The notes beneath the pieces were generated by a model. It had not been told where the DNA came from and did not search any database. It saw nothing but the letters and a program-made list of their open reading frames with translations. Below are positions 1 through 13,400 of a stretch of 64,000 nucleotides of DNA, piece after piece (position 1 is the stretch's first letter; each line of letters starts with the position of its first letter). Source of the stretch: Bifidobacterium angulatum DSM 20098 = JCM 7096. Lineage in GTDB: Bacteria > Actinomycetota > Actinomycetes > Actinomycetales > Bifidobacteriaceae. Both the position numbers and the translations under genes were made by a program. The stretch is taken from positions 992,001-1,056,000 of the forward strand of contig NZ_AP012322.1 in NCBI RefSeq assembly GCF_001025155.1. Reading direction: 5' to 3'.

Positions 1-767
1 TAGCTGAGGAACGGTTTGCCGGTGCCGACGCGTGGACGGATGGCTTCGGTGGTGTGCGAAGAGCCGTAGGCGATCACGGCATTCGCTTCGCCGATCGCCA
101 TGTCTTCAAGTTCCACAGTGCCGCCATGCCATGGCACCACGGCCAAAGCGTCAGCAAGATCCGGATCGATTTGCGCCAAGGAGCGCGCGAAGAGCACGGG
201 CATCAGCGGCTCGTCGAATGAGGATTTGCCGATAATCGCGCTTTTCGTCAGCAGACTCATGGTCATGCTCCATACGGGAATGCCGGGAACGTTGCTGGAG
301 AACACGTGGAACGTCAGATCCGGTCCGTACAGGCGCGTGTACCCGCCGGACTTGTTCGGACGGTATTCGTCCAGCATACGCGGACTTGACAGCTCATCGT
401 CGAGAAAACGCAACAGCTCGCGTCTACGGAACATGCGCATGTAGCGTTTCAACTCGATGCGCGTCATCGTCGCATCATAGCCGGTAATGGCGGGAATCAA
501 CGATTCGGCAAGTAGACGTTCCTCATAATCGGGATCCGTCCACAATTCCACAGCCTTACCGATAACATCCACAATGCGTTCGACGGAATATGCCGACAGT
601 GCCTGCAGCCGATTGCGACGTACCGTCCCGCACAAATCGCGGATTATCTCCGCAGTGAGCACCGGATATCGTAACGTGACCTCACCATGATCGGTGACGA
701 TGCCGCGCGTTTCGAAATCCTGAAACACGAAACCGCGCGGCGCATGGAAAATATCGATGACGTTCAT
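1..767 (-). CDS. LuxC-like acyl-CoA/acyl-protein reductase (partial, runs off window start)
   Basis: Reading the minus strand from ATG at 767 gives an uninterrupted frame of 255 codons that leaves the window at base 1, so this is the N-terminal part only. The protein begins MNVIDIFHAPRGF and later contains a segment TFHVFSSNVPGIPVWSM and AIIGKSSFDEPL, which fit the LuxC family (NAD(P)H-dependent reduction of a thioester- or enzyme-bound acyl group to an aldehyde). The catalytic cysteine would lie beyond the window edge and is not visible. The start codon overlaps the stop of the LuxE-like gene by four bases (ATGA), so the pair is translationally coupled and probably works as an acid-activating and reducing complex. 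The physiological substrate is unknown; no luciferase genes are visible here. Confidence 0.75.
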   Translation of the reverse strand, partial: MNVIDIFHAPRGFVFQDFETRGIVTDHGEVTLRYPVLTAEIIRDLCGTVRRNRLQALSAYSVERIVDVIGKAVELWTDPDYEERLLAESLIPAITGYDATMTRIELKRYMRMFRRRELLRFLDDELSSPRMLDEYRPNKSGGYTRLYGPDLTFHVFSSNVPGIPVWSMTMSLLTKSAIIGKSSFDEPLMPVLFARSLAQIDPDLADALAVVPWHGGTVELEDMAIGEANAVIAYGSSHTTEAIRPRVGTGKPFLS

Positions 768-1888
768 GCGTTCGCCGCCATCACCTCATCGACGGCAATG
801 GAGCAACCGCGTGCCTCCGCACCCTTCGCACGACCATTGAGTTCGTAACCGGAAGCGGTGCGCACGCCAAGATCCTCCGTCAAAATCGCCAGGCAGGAAT
901 TCCAATTCGCCAAATCGTAATGCGCGATCACACCCTGCTTGCCATTGGGAACAGGCATGAGGGTCGACGGATCGAGAAACACGGAACGAACCCACGACGG
1001 CGTGGCCTTCAGATAATTCGACGAGCCGTCCGTATAGTACGACAGCAGATTCTGGTCGTAAATCTGTGAACTCAACTCCGTCATGCCATACATGTTCACA
1101 CAGTGCGTGCGGGCGACGCCGAACACCTCAGAGAACCTCGCATACAGGTCATCGACCGTCATATCGGTTTTTGTGCTCTTGAATCCACCGGTATCGAACA
1201 CACGCGAATCCTTTGCCAAGGCATAGGTCTTGCCCTGCTTGGCAAGATAGTCGAGCAGATACAGGTATGCGGACGAGGCGCCCATCAGCATCACCGGCTC
1301 GCCATCGGCCACCGCCTGATCGAGGAATCTCTCCACGCCTGCGAAGTCCAAACCATCCTCATGGAAGAAGAAGCCGCTGCCTGCGCTGCCGCACTGCTCC
1401 AGCGCACGCGTCAGATAACGGGCCAACGAACCATTATGGTTCATCTCCCAAGCGGGGGAGAGCACTGCGATGCGTATACGCTCGCGATCAGGCATGATGA
1501 AATGACGGAATGGGCCGATCATCGAAGCGTCCCACACCTCAAGATCAGGATGATAGTTGCGTCCACGCTGGCCGGGATGCGTGGTGCCGCTGGTCATAAA
1601 CACGGCCTCGCACTCCGTTTCGGGAATCGAAGTGAGCGTCAGCATCTTGAACCCATCCACCGGCATCGGTGGAATATCCATCCAGTTGGACAACGTCTGC
1701 GGAGTCACCCTGCGAGACATGCAATACGTGCGATACTGCATGTTATGAGCGTACTGAAAAGTGAAAATCTGGCGTGCGAGCGCGTCGAACGCCTCATCCG
1801 GCGCGGTTTCGCATCCGTACTTTTCGATGAACTCAAGCACATCTGCCTTGACCTGCTGAGCTTCAGTGTTTAGCGACATCGATGTCAT
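764..1888 (-). CDS. LuxE-like acyl-protein synthetase (acyl-adenylating enzyme)
   Basis: The 374-residue product matches the LuxE/PaaK-like branch of the adenylate-forming family. Residues about 95-110 hold the nucleotide-binding loop MTSGTTHPGQRG, and a later NMYGMTELSSQ segment resembles the ANL-family A5 region. LuxE proteins use ATP to activate a carboxylic acid as acyl-AMP and transfer the acyl group to an enzyme thiol for reduction by LuxC, and a LuxC-like gene overlaps its stop. AGGAAAGGAA lies about nine bases before the ATG; a second in-frame ATG is nine bases further in. The gene starts 51 bases after the NCS2 permease, with no convincing terminator between, so it may share the TPP-riboswitch transcript. 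The substrate cannot be read from the sequence. Confidence 0.8.
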   Translation of the reverse strand: MTSMSLNTEAQQVKADVLEFIEKYGCETAPDEAFDALARQIFTFQYAHNMQYRTYCMSRRVTPQTLSNWMDIPPMPVDGFKMLTLTSIPETECEAVFMTSGTTHPGQRGRNYHPDLEVWDASMIGPFRHFIMPDRERIRIAVLSPAWEMNHNGSLARYLTRALEQCGSAGSGFFFHEDGLDFAGVERFLDQAVADGEPVMLMGASSAYLYLLDYLAKQGKTYALAKDSRVFDTGGFKSTKTDMTVDDLYARFSEVFGVARTHCVNMYGMTELSSQIYDQNLLSYYTDGSSNYLKATPSWVRSVFLDPSTLMPVPNGKQGVIAHYDLANWNSCLAILTEDLGVRTASGYELNGRAKGAEARGCSIAVDEVMAANA

Positions 1889-1939
1889 GATGCAATGTTC
1901 CTTTCCTATGTTGAATTTTCGGTAATGGTTGACCGTGAA

Positions 1940-3289
1940 TCAAGCTTGTGCCTGATCCTCGGCATTGCCCGTGCCTGTTTTGCGACGATTGATCAGATTC
2001 GGTAAATCGATCAGCAACGCCTTGAGAATCACCACGCAGAACGCTCCGACCAGAATCGAATTGGAGAAGAACACGTGAGCGCCGCCCTCAAGACCGCTCA
2101 ATGCGTTCGGCAACGCGATACCCAACAGCAGTGACAAGCCGATGACTACCTGGGATCGGTCGTCCGGCTCCGCCTTGCGCAGTGTATTGAAGCCCGTGCT
2201 GATCAGGCTCGCCGCAGCCGGAAGGAAAATGCCGCCGATTACAGGGGAGGGGATCAGCGACAACATCGCGCCGGCTTTCGGCATGAAACCAAGTGCCACA
2301 AACACCACACCGGCGATGATCACCGGCACGCGGGTGCGGGACTTGCCTTCATCCGTAACCTTAAGCAAAGCGACATTCTGCGGATACGCGGTAGTGGTGA
2401 AACCACCGATCAGCGAAGAAATAGCGGAACCAGCCGCTTCGCCGGACAAACCATAACGAACCTGGCGATCCTCAAGCTTGATGCCCTGAATCTCGCTGGC
2501 CGCCTGATACACGCCAAGCGCCTCCATAATCGCAACCATATAGGCGATGAAGAACGGTACAAAAACCGCAGCATCAAAATCAAAACCGCCATATGGCATG
2601 ATCTGAGGAAGACCGAACCAAGACTTGGACGCGACCCCGGAAAAATCTGCCATGCCAAACACTATGGAGAGCGAAGTGCCGACAACCAACGCAATCAAGT
2701 AGGAAAGCGCCCTGACCATGCCTTTGCCAAACTGGGAAAGCACCACCACCAACACGCAAGTCGCCACAGACACGGCCAGCGTCTTCGGATCAGCAAACCC
2801 GTCATCGCCGGGAGCACCGCCAAGAAACTCACTCAATGTGAAACTCGACAGCGAAACGCCAACCAGAAAAATAATCACGCCGGAAACCATCGGCGCAAAT
2901 AGAAAACGCATCTTCTCAATCACGCGAGTCAGACACAACACCACGAAAATCAGCGAACTAACAAAAATCGACGTGCCGGCCGCAGCCAATGAACCGGCGG
3001 TGCCAGCGGCAATCATCAACGCGTCAAATGCGGCAGACGGACCTTGCACAATCGGCAGGCGCACCAACTTCGTGGCCTGAATCAACGTGACCAAACCAGA
3101 CACGATGAAAATGGCGTTCACCATATTCGAAGACAAGGCCAACGGCAACCCAATGGCACCGGCTACAAATACCGGATCAAGCCACACATTAGACACCAAC
3201 ACATGCTGCAAACCCAGCAAAACGTTCTTTGGAGTGAGCTTTTTCGAATCGGATCCGTTCTGAACAGATGGTTGCGACATGGCAGACAT
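1940..3289 (-). CDS. NCS2-family nucleobase:cation symporter, TPP-riboswitch controlled
   Basis: The 449-residue protein is almost entirely hydrophobic helices and belongs to the NCS2/NAT family (uracil-xanthine permease type). LPIVQGPSAAFDAL near residue 80 is the typical TM3 region. YPQNVALLKVT in the second half matches the NAT signature QNxGxxxxT, with Ala replacing the usual Gly. The family moves purines, uracil or ascorbate with H+ or Na+. Here a TPP aptamer lies about 85 bases upstream on the same strand, so the physiological substrate may be a thiamine precursor such as the aminopyrimidine HMP, not a nucleobase; that is inference. The start is set by AGGGGAA five bases before the ATG. 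LuxE- and LuxC-like genes follow closely. Confidence 0.85.
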   Translation of the reverse strand: MSAMSQPSVQNGSDSKKLTPKNVLLGLQHVLVSNVWLDPVFVAGAIGLPLALSSNMVNAIFIVSGLVTLIQATKLVRLPIVQGPSAAFDALMIAAGTAGSLAAAGTSIFVSSLIFVVLCLTRVIEKMRFLFAPMVSGVIIFLVGVSLSSFTLSEFLGGAPGDDGFADPKTLAVSVATCVLVVVLSQFGKGMVRALSYLIALVVGTSLSIVFGMADFSGVASKSWFGLPQIMPYGGFDFDAAVFVPFFIAYMVAIMEALGVYQAASEIQGIKLEDRQVRYGLSGEAAGSAISSLIGGFTTTAYPQNVALLKVTDEGKSRTRVPVIIAGVVFVALGFMPKAGAMLSLIPSPVIGGIFLPAAASLISTGFNTLRKAEPDDRSQVVIGLSLLLGIALPNALSGLEGGAHVFFSNSILVGAFCVVILKALLIDLPNLINRRKTGTGNAEDQAQA

Positions 3290-3294
3290 GTCAA

Positions 3295-3351
3295 TTCCCC
3301 TCTCTTCCTTATATAGAGGACGACCAGTTTATGATCGCCGACACAGGGGAA
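3295..3351 (-). promoter_or_regulatory. Putative riboswitch expression platform (anti-SD / SD pair)
   Basis: On the minus strand TTCCCCT (3351-3345) is the exact complement of AGGGGAA (3301-3295), the Shine-Dalgarno of the permease gene. The same TTCCCCT is also complementary to AGGGGA at 3450-3445, the 5' side of aptamer helix P2. A simple model is that ligand binding locks P2, frees TTCCCCT and hides the SD. Without ligand, TTCCCCT pairs with the aptamer strand and translation proceeds. There is no U-tract terminator, which favours translational control. The pairings are seen directly; the mechanism is inferred. Confidence 0.55.
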
Positions 3352-3371
3352 CGTATGTGTGCACCGTTCGT

Positions 3372-3455
3372 AACATTCCTACGCAGGCATTACCCTGATC
3401 AGGTATGAGGGTCCGGGCAAAGCCCGTCTCAGCCACATATCGGCTCCCCTGTACT
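3372..3455 (-). promoter_or_regulatory. TPP riboswitch (THI element)
   Basis: On the minus strand the segment contains the conserved TPP-aptamer blocks in order and spacing: GGGGAGCC, GGCTGAGA, a CGGGC-TTT-GCCCG extra arm (P3a), ACCCT, ACCTGATC, GGTAATGCC and TGCGTAGGAA. P2 can form from AGGG and CCCT, and P3 from GCC/GGC around GATATGT. Helix P1 is weak or non-standard by eye. The element precedes the NCS2 permease and points in its direction. The plus-strand gltB gene is divergent, so it is not the target. Confidence 0.93.
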
Positions 3456-3560
3456 ATTCAGACAAGCAACCAGCATAGCGGCATGCGTCGATACTTGGAT
3501 GAGTTGGTATGAGAGTCCGGTTCGCTGGGTATTCTCCACATCTCCTCAAGAAAGTATGTC

Positions 3561-3588
3561 TTGACTTTTCGGGGTATTCGTTATATGG
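3561..3588 (+). promoter_or_regulatory. Possible gltB promoter
   Basis: TTGACT at 3561-3566 and TATATG at 3583-3588 are separated by 16 bases, a plausible sigma-70-type promoter about 100 bases upstream of the chosen gltB start. This is assigned by motif only. The rest of 3456-3685 holds no gene that I can support. Confidence 0.35.
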
Positions 3589-3685
3589 ACACGGAAATAT
3601 TCACGACACAAGGGCGCGTTATTCTAATCCACGCATTAAAGAACCGCAAGACTTTTCTTGCCCAAAAACATTGAAGGTGGTTTCG

Positions 3686-8257
<4,572 letters not shown>

Positions 8258-8258
8258 C

Positions 8259-9806
8259 ATGGGAGATCCTCGTGGATTCCTGAAGGTCCGTACCCGTCGC
8301 GAACTGGCCGAACGCCCCGTCGAGGAGCGAATCAAGGATTGGTTCGACGTTCATACCGAGTCCGGCCTGCAGTCGTGGACCACCGAGCAGGCCGCACGTT
8401 GCATGGATTGCGGCACTCCGTTCTGCATGAACGGCTGCCCGCTGGGCAACATCATCCCCGAATTCAATGATCTGGTCCGTCAGGAGAAGTGGGAGGACGC
8501 GTACAACCGTCTGTCCGAAACCAACAATTTCCCTGAGGTCACCGGTCGTATCTGCCCGGCTTTGTGCGAGGCCGCCTGCGTGCTTGGCATCCATCAGCCG
8601 GCAACGATGATCCAGAACGATGAACGCACCATCATCGACCAGGCGTGGAGTCTTGATTATGTCAAGCCTTTGCCGCCGCAACGCCTGACCGACCAGACCG
8701 TAGCCGTGGTCGGATCCGGTCCCTCCGGTCTCGCCTGCGCCCAGCAGCTTACCCGTGCTGGCCATACGGTGGTCGTGTACGAGCGTGACGACGCCATCGG
8801 CGGTCTGATGCGTTACGGTATCCCGAACTTCAAACTGGACAAGCACCTACTGGATCGCCGTGTGGAGCAGATGGAAGCCGAAGGCACCGTGTTCCGCACC
8901 GGTGTGGAGATCGGTAAGGGCATCTCCTGGGATGATCTGCGCTCACGCTATGACGCAGTAGTGGTGGCCATCGGCTCCACAGTGCCTCGTGACATGAAGA
9001 TTCCCGGCCGTGAGCTCGAGGGCATTCACTTCGCCATGGAGTTCCTGCCGGATGCCACCCGTCGCGTATACGGTGTCAAGCCCGTCAACGACATCACCGC
9101 CGAAGGCAAGCATGTCGTCATCATCGGCGGCGGCGATACGGGTTCCGATTGCCTCGGCACTGCTATTCGTCAGGGTGCGAAGGACGTCACCGTGCTGCAG
9201 ATCATGCCGCAGGAGCCGAAGCAGCGCCCCGACAACCAGCCGTGGCCGACGTTCGCGCGTCTGTATAAGGAAACCTCCTCCATGGAGGAAGGTTTCGAGA
9301 CCCAGCGCGCCGAATACGTGTACAACACCGACTCGGTGAACTTCGTCGGTTCGCAGGAGGACCAGGACAAGGTGAAGATCGAGAACTCCACCGCGACCGA
9401 GGGCTTCGTCGCCGACGAGAACGGCCATGTGACCGGTCTGAACGTGGTGAACGTCGCTCCGGGCGAGAACGGCCCGTTCACCCGTCAGCCCGGCACGGAA
9501 CGTGTGATTCCGGCCGACCTGGTGCTTATCTCCGTGGGCTTCCTGCACCCGGACACCACCACGTTGGTCGATCAGCTGCCCGTTGATCTGGACGGTCGAG
9601 GAAACGTGGCTCGCAATGACGATTTCGCCACATCGCAGGACGGCGTGTTCGCCTGCGGCGATGCCGGGCGTGGCCAAAGCCTGGTGGTGTGGGCGATTGC
9701 GGAAGGTCGTTCCTGCGCGGCTGCGGTCGACAAGTACCTGACCGGCGCCACCGAGTTGCAGGCTCCCATCGTCGCTTCCAAGCGTCCGATGATGCTGCCT
9801 CGCTGA
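8259..9806 (+). CDS. gltD: Glutamate synthase small subunit (NADPH, GOGAT beta)
   Basis: The 515-residue flavoprotein passes electrons from NADPH through FAD and iron-sulfur centres to GltB. The N-terminal cysteine cluster CMDCGTPFCMNGCP near residues 48-61 is the 4Fe-4S-type motif. VVGSGPSGLACAQQL near 150 is the FAD dinucleotide fold, and VIIGGGDTGSDCLGTA near 290 is the NADPH fold. The C-terminal GVFACGDAGRGQSLVVWAI is the typical FAD-closing motif. GGAAGGAG lies just before the ATG, inside the end of gltB, so the two are co-transcribed. A clear hairpin terminator follows at 9835. Confidence 0.95.
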   Translation: MGDPRGFLKVRTRRELAERPVEERIKDWFDVHTESGLQSWTTEQAARCMDCGTPFCMNGCPLGNIIPEFNDLVRQEKWEDAYNRLSETNNFPEVTGRICPALCEAACVLGIHQPATMIQNDERTIIDQAWSLDYVKPLPPQRLTDQTVAVVGSGPSGLACAQQLTRAGHTVVVYERDDAIGGLMRYGIPNFKLDKHLLDRRVEQMEAEGTVFRTGVEIGKGISWDDLRSRYDAVVVAIGSTVPRDMKIPGRELEGIHFAMEFLPDATRRVYGVKPVNDITAEGKHVVIIGGGDTGSDCLGTAIRQGAKDVTVLQIMPQEPKQRPDNQPWPTFARLYKETSSMEEGFETQRAEYVYNTDSVNFVGSQEDQDKVKIENSTATEGFVADENGHVTGLNVVNVAPGENGPFTRQPGTERVIPADLVLISVGFLHPDTTTLVDQLPVDLDGRGNVARNDDFATSQDGVFACGDAGRGQSLVVWAIAEGRSCAAAVDKYLTGATELQAPIVASKRPMMLPR

Positions 9807-9834
9807 TTGGCTGATATAAAGCCAACGAATTTGG

Positions 9835-9880
9835 GAATCCTGCGGTAAACTGACCGCAGGATTCTTTCGTTTTTATACAT
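9835..9880 (+). terminator. Rho-independent terminator after gltBD
   Basis: Perfect 11-bp stem GAATCCTGCGG / CCGCAGGATTC with an 8-base loop, followed by TTTCGTTTTT. Confidence 0.9.
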
Positions 9881-9899
9881 CTACAAAGGAGCAGAGACC

Positions 9900-10361
9900 A
9901 TGCCGAATCGCGCAGAACGCCGTGCCAAAGCCAAAGCCGACCGCAGAGGAGTGCCGTCCCAGTACGATCAGACGCAAGGGCGCGGTCGTGCGGGAATGAT
10001 CGACGAATACCAGTTGCAGGAGAAGTCGCGGCGACTGCAGGAGGGAACCGACGGGCCATGGAAGCCAACTGCGCATACGATCAGCGAACAGGAGAACGTG
10101 CTGGCCACGAATCCGAACTATTCCAACCCCAAGGCGTTCAAGGCCCCGCATTCCGTTCGCCAGTGGTTCCGCGTAGTCAGCTGGATTCTGATCGTGGCAT
10201 CGGTTATCGGATTCTTCGTCGTGATGTGGTTGCCAAGCCACCCTATATGGCTGATCGCCACCATTTCCGGAGTGTTCATTGTCGGTGTGCTGAGCCTGTT
10301 CTTCACCGCGGGAAACTATAGGCATAATCCGAATCTTGACGAGAATGGAACTGCGGTCTGA
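9900..10361 (+). CDS. Small two-helix membrane protein, function unknown
   Basis: The 153-residue protein has a basic, hydrophilic N-terminal half (residues 1-80, rich in Arg, Lys, Gln and starting MPNRAERRAKAKADRR). Two adjacent membrane segments follow at about residues 92-112 and 117-137, with a short NPNLDENG tail. The layout suggests an inner-membrane protein with a cytoplasmic, possibly nucleic-acid- or lipid-contacting N-terminus. I do not recognise the family. AAAGGAG lies eight bases before the ATG. It is a single-gene unit between two terminators, with no context that points to a role. Confidence 0.75.
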   Translation: MPNRAERRAKAKADRRGVPSQYDQTQGRGRAGMIDEYQLQEKSRRLQEGTDGPWKPTAHTISEQENVLATNPNYSNPKAFKAPHSVRQWFRVVSWILIVASVIGFFVVMWLPSHPIWLIATISGVFIVGVLSLFFTAGNYRHNPNLDENGTAV

Positions 10362-10385
10362 TCGCAGTATTCCAGCACATATGCG

Positions 10386-10419
10386 ATGCCGATGGCAATG
10401 GGCCATCGGCATTTCTTTT
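10386..10419 (+). terminator. Terminator after the two-helix membrane protein gene
   Basis: 10-bp stem ATGCCGATGG / CCATCGGCAT with a 7-base loop, followed by TTCTTTT. Confidence 0.85.
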
Positions 10420-10490
10420 CCGCCCCATGAGCATGCGGTGGGCTGGTACGGTAGAACCGAGGACAGGTGTGCCGGTAAGCGGAGGTATAG

Positions 10491-13400
10491 GTGAGCGACG
10501 ATTCCCTGCAATGGCTGAACGATGAGATCAACAGCGAATGCAATCAGTCCATGTTGCAACGGGCCCAGCATATTGTGCGCCATGAGCGTGATGCGATGCT
10601 TGGATTGCAATGTTTGGATTCCTCCGATGGCGATGGTACCCGGCTCACCCTGACCGCGCGTATGAGAGGCATCACCTCGCCTGGCAGCACATATACCGTG
10701 CAGGCGACGATCGACCTGGCCGATGAGCTGTTCCTCGCGCGCTACTGCAGTTGCCCGGCATTCGGGAAAGCCGATTCCGCCACGCACCGGTGGGGAAGCA
10801 GGTACCGTGGATTTTCGGACGACGATTACGACGACGAATATGCCGTATTCGACGATTTTGACGATGGGCCGGTATTTGGGCATATCCCCGACGACGACGA
10901 ATATGCCATGACATCCGCATCCGGTTCCGACTCCTCGCGGAGCAGCGCACGGTACACCGGAATCTGCAAGCATGTGGCAGCCTTGCTGCTGCTGTTTCTC
11001 AGCGAACCGGAATCGTTCCACGGGTATCGAGGCATGTACGGCCAGACTCCACGCCAGTTGGCGTCATACATGCGCATGCTTGACGAACGTCGGTCCGAAT
11101 CGAATGGACGCTTGCGGTCCGATCTGCATAACCGGCTTTGCGAGGCAAAGGACCGCCTCGCTCTGGAACAGGGCGGCGGACAGGCTGCGCGCGGCACGAG
11201 CCGCGGCGAGACGAGACTGTCGAAGGACCTGGACCTCGTTATGCCGGCAAGCGTGCGTTTGGAACCGATGCTGGTGTTCGGCGAACAAGCGTGGTCGCTG
11301 CAACTGCGCATCGTCCACGGCAGCGGGGCATCCTGCGTATCGTATGTGGTAAAGAACATCGCCAGGATGGTGGCCGATGTGCGATCCGGTGCATACTCCA
11401 GCTACGGTAGGAGGCTTTCGTTCCGCCACGCCCCGGAGATGTTCGACCTGTTCTCACGGGAACTGATCGATTTTCTTGAACGTGCGATGGTGTCGAGACG
11501 CATATCCCAGATGCATAACAAGTATGCCGCCGGTCCGCTAACGGTCGATAAGGAACTGTTTCTCGCCGACTGGGAGGTTTGCGATCTGCTGGATCTGTAC
11601 CGCACTCTTCCCGGTGCGATAGGGTTACACATGGATGGCATGCCTGTGGCCGCCGATCGGAACATTCCCGTGCTGGAGGGAATGCCGGGCATCGACTTCG
11701 GCACGCAATACACGCACCGTATGGCTTCGGGCGGAGTCCGGATCACCAGCGGATGTACGGTGCTGGCCACGCTTGCCGGGCAGCGCAGCCAATACATACT
11801 CGCCGATGCCTGCGGCGGTTACTCGCATCCGGCGTTCTACCGTTGCGATGAGGCGGTGAGACCGGCGTTGCATGTCTTGGAATCGCTGTGCACCGGCGAA
11901 TCGGACGGGGTGTTCATTCATGAGGATGATTGGCCGATGTTTGCACGGACCATCCTGCCGACGCTTGCCTCCTGCGGCTTCAGCCTGGATGTGCCTCAGG
12001 AAGTCGGATCGGGCGTGCCGGCGGAGTGCGAGCTCGCATTCTACCTGGATCGTGATCTCGACGGCATCACCTGCGAGGTCGTGGCAAGATATGGGCGTAT
12101 CGCGTTCCAGCTGGTTCCGGCCGCGACGGCGTTGCACGGCATGGTGCATGCCGATTCCGGCAAGGCCGCATCGATCGAACGTGATACGCAACGGGAGCGG
12201 TTGGGCGTGGAGACCGTCAGGCAGCTGTTCCCCGAATGGGACGACAACATGCCTGCGCGTATCGGCGAACAGGACGACAATGCGATACTGCTGCTGCTTA
12301 CCGATGGCGTGGCGATGCTCGGATCAATCGGACAGGTGTTCTCCACCGCTGCGTTCGACGGATTGATGAGGGAATCGAGTCCCACGGTGAAGGTGGGGCT
12401 GTCCATCGATTCGAATCTGGTGGAGATCTCGCCGATCGCCAGCGAGGTGCCGATGAACGAGGTCGGTTCGGTATTGAACAGCTATCGTCGCCGCCGGCGT
12501 TATCATCGTCTGCGTGATGGCTCCTTCGTGGATCTTCAACATGCCGATCTCGCCGAGCTTGATGCGGTAGCCAGCGATCTCGATCTGAACGAGGAGCAGC
12601 TGAACGCCGGCAGAATCGAAGTACCCGGCTATCAGGCGTTTCTTCTCGACTCGCAATTGCCGGATGAGACCAAAAGCGCATCGTTCAACCGGTACGTCAG
12701 CGACGTCAAGGTCATCGATCCGCAGCGTTACGCAGTTCCGGAAGCATTGCACGGCATACTGCGGCCGTACCAGGTCGAGGGCTTCCAATGGCTTGCTACG
12801 CTGTGCGACAAAGGATTCGGCGGTATCCTCGCCGATGAAATGGGACTTGGCAAGTCATTGCAGCTGCTGACATTGCTCGAATCGCGCAAGGGCAAAGGGT
12901 GTTCGCTTATCGTCTGCCCGGCCTCGCTTGTCTACAATTGGGCCGCCGAATGCGAGAAATTCACTCCGGATCAGCGTGTGGAGGTCGTCGCCGGCAGCAA
13001 GGCGGAGCGTAGACGTCTGTTGTCCGAAGTCGCAGGCTTGGCTTCCGCGAAGAATGAAGGGCGGAAGGAGAGACCGGATATCATCATCACGTCATATGAT
13101 CTGCTGCGTCGTGACATCGACGAATACGACGGCTGCGCATTCGACTGCGTGGCGCTCGATGAGGCGCAGTACATCAAGAACCATACGACGAAAATCGCCA
13201 AGGCGGTGAAGCGGCTGGAGGCGCATTACCGTTTCGCGCTTACCGGCACGCCGATCGAAAACCGGCTGAGTGAGTTGTGGAGCATCTTCGATTTTCTGAT
13301 GCCGGGCATGCTCGGCTCGTATGCGCGATTCCGCGAGCGCTATGAGCAGCCCATTCTCGCTCCCGGACCCGATCAATCCGTTATGGCAGGCAAATTGCAG

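Noticed and set aside
3509..3685. 59-codon N-terminal extension of gltB
   Set aside because: No ribosome site, low-complexity non-conserved sequence, and it would cover the likely promoter; GTG at 3686 has a good site and gives the normal propeptide length.
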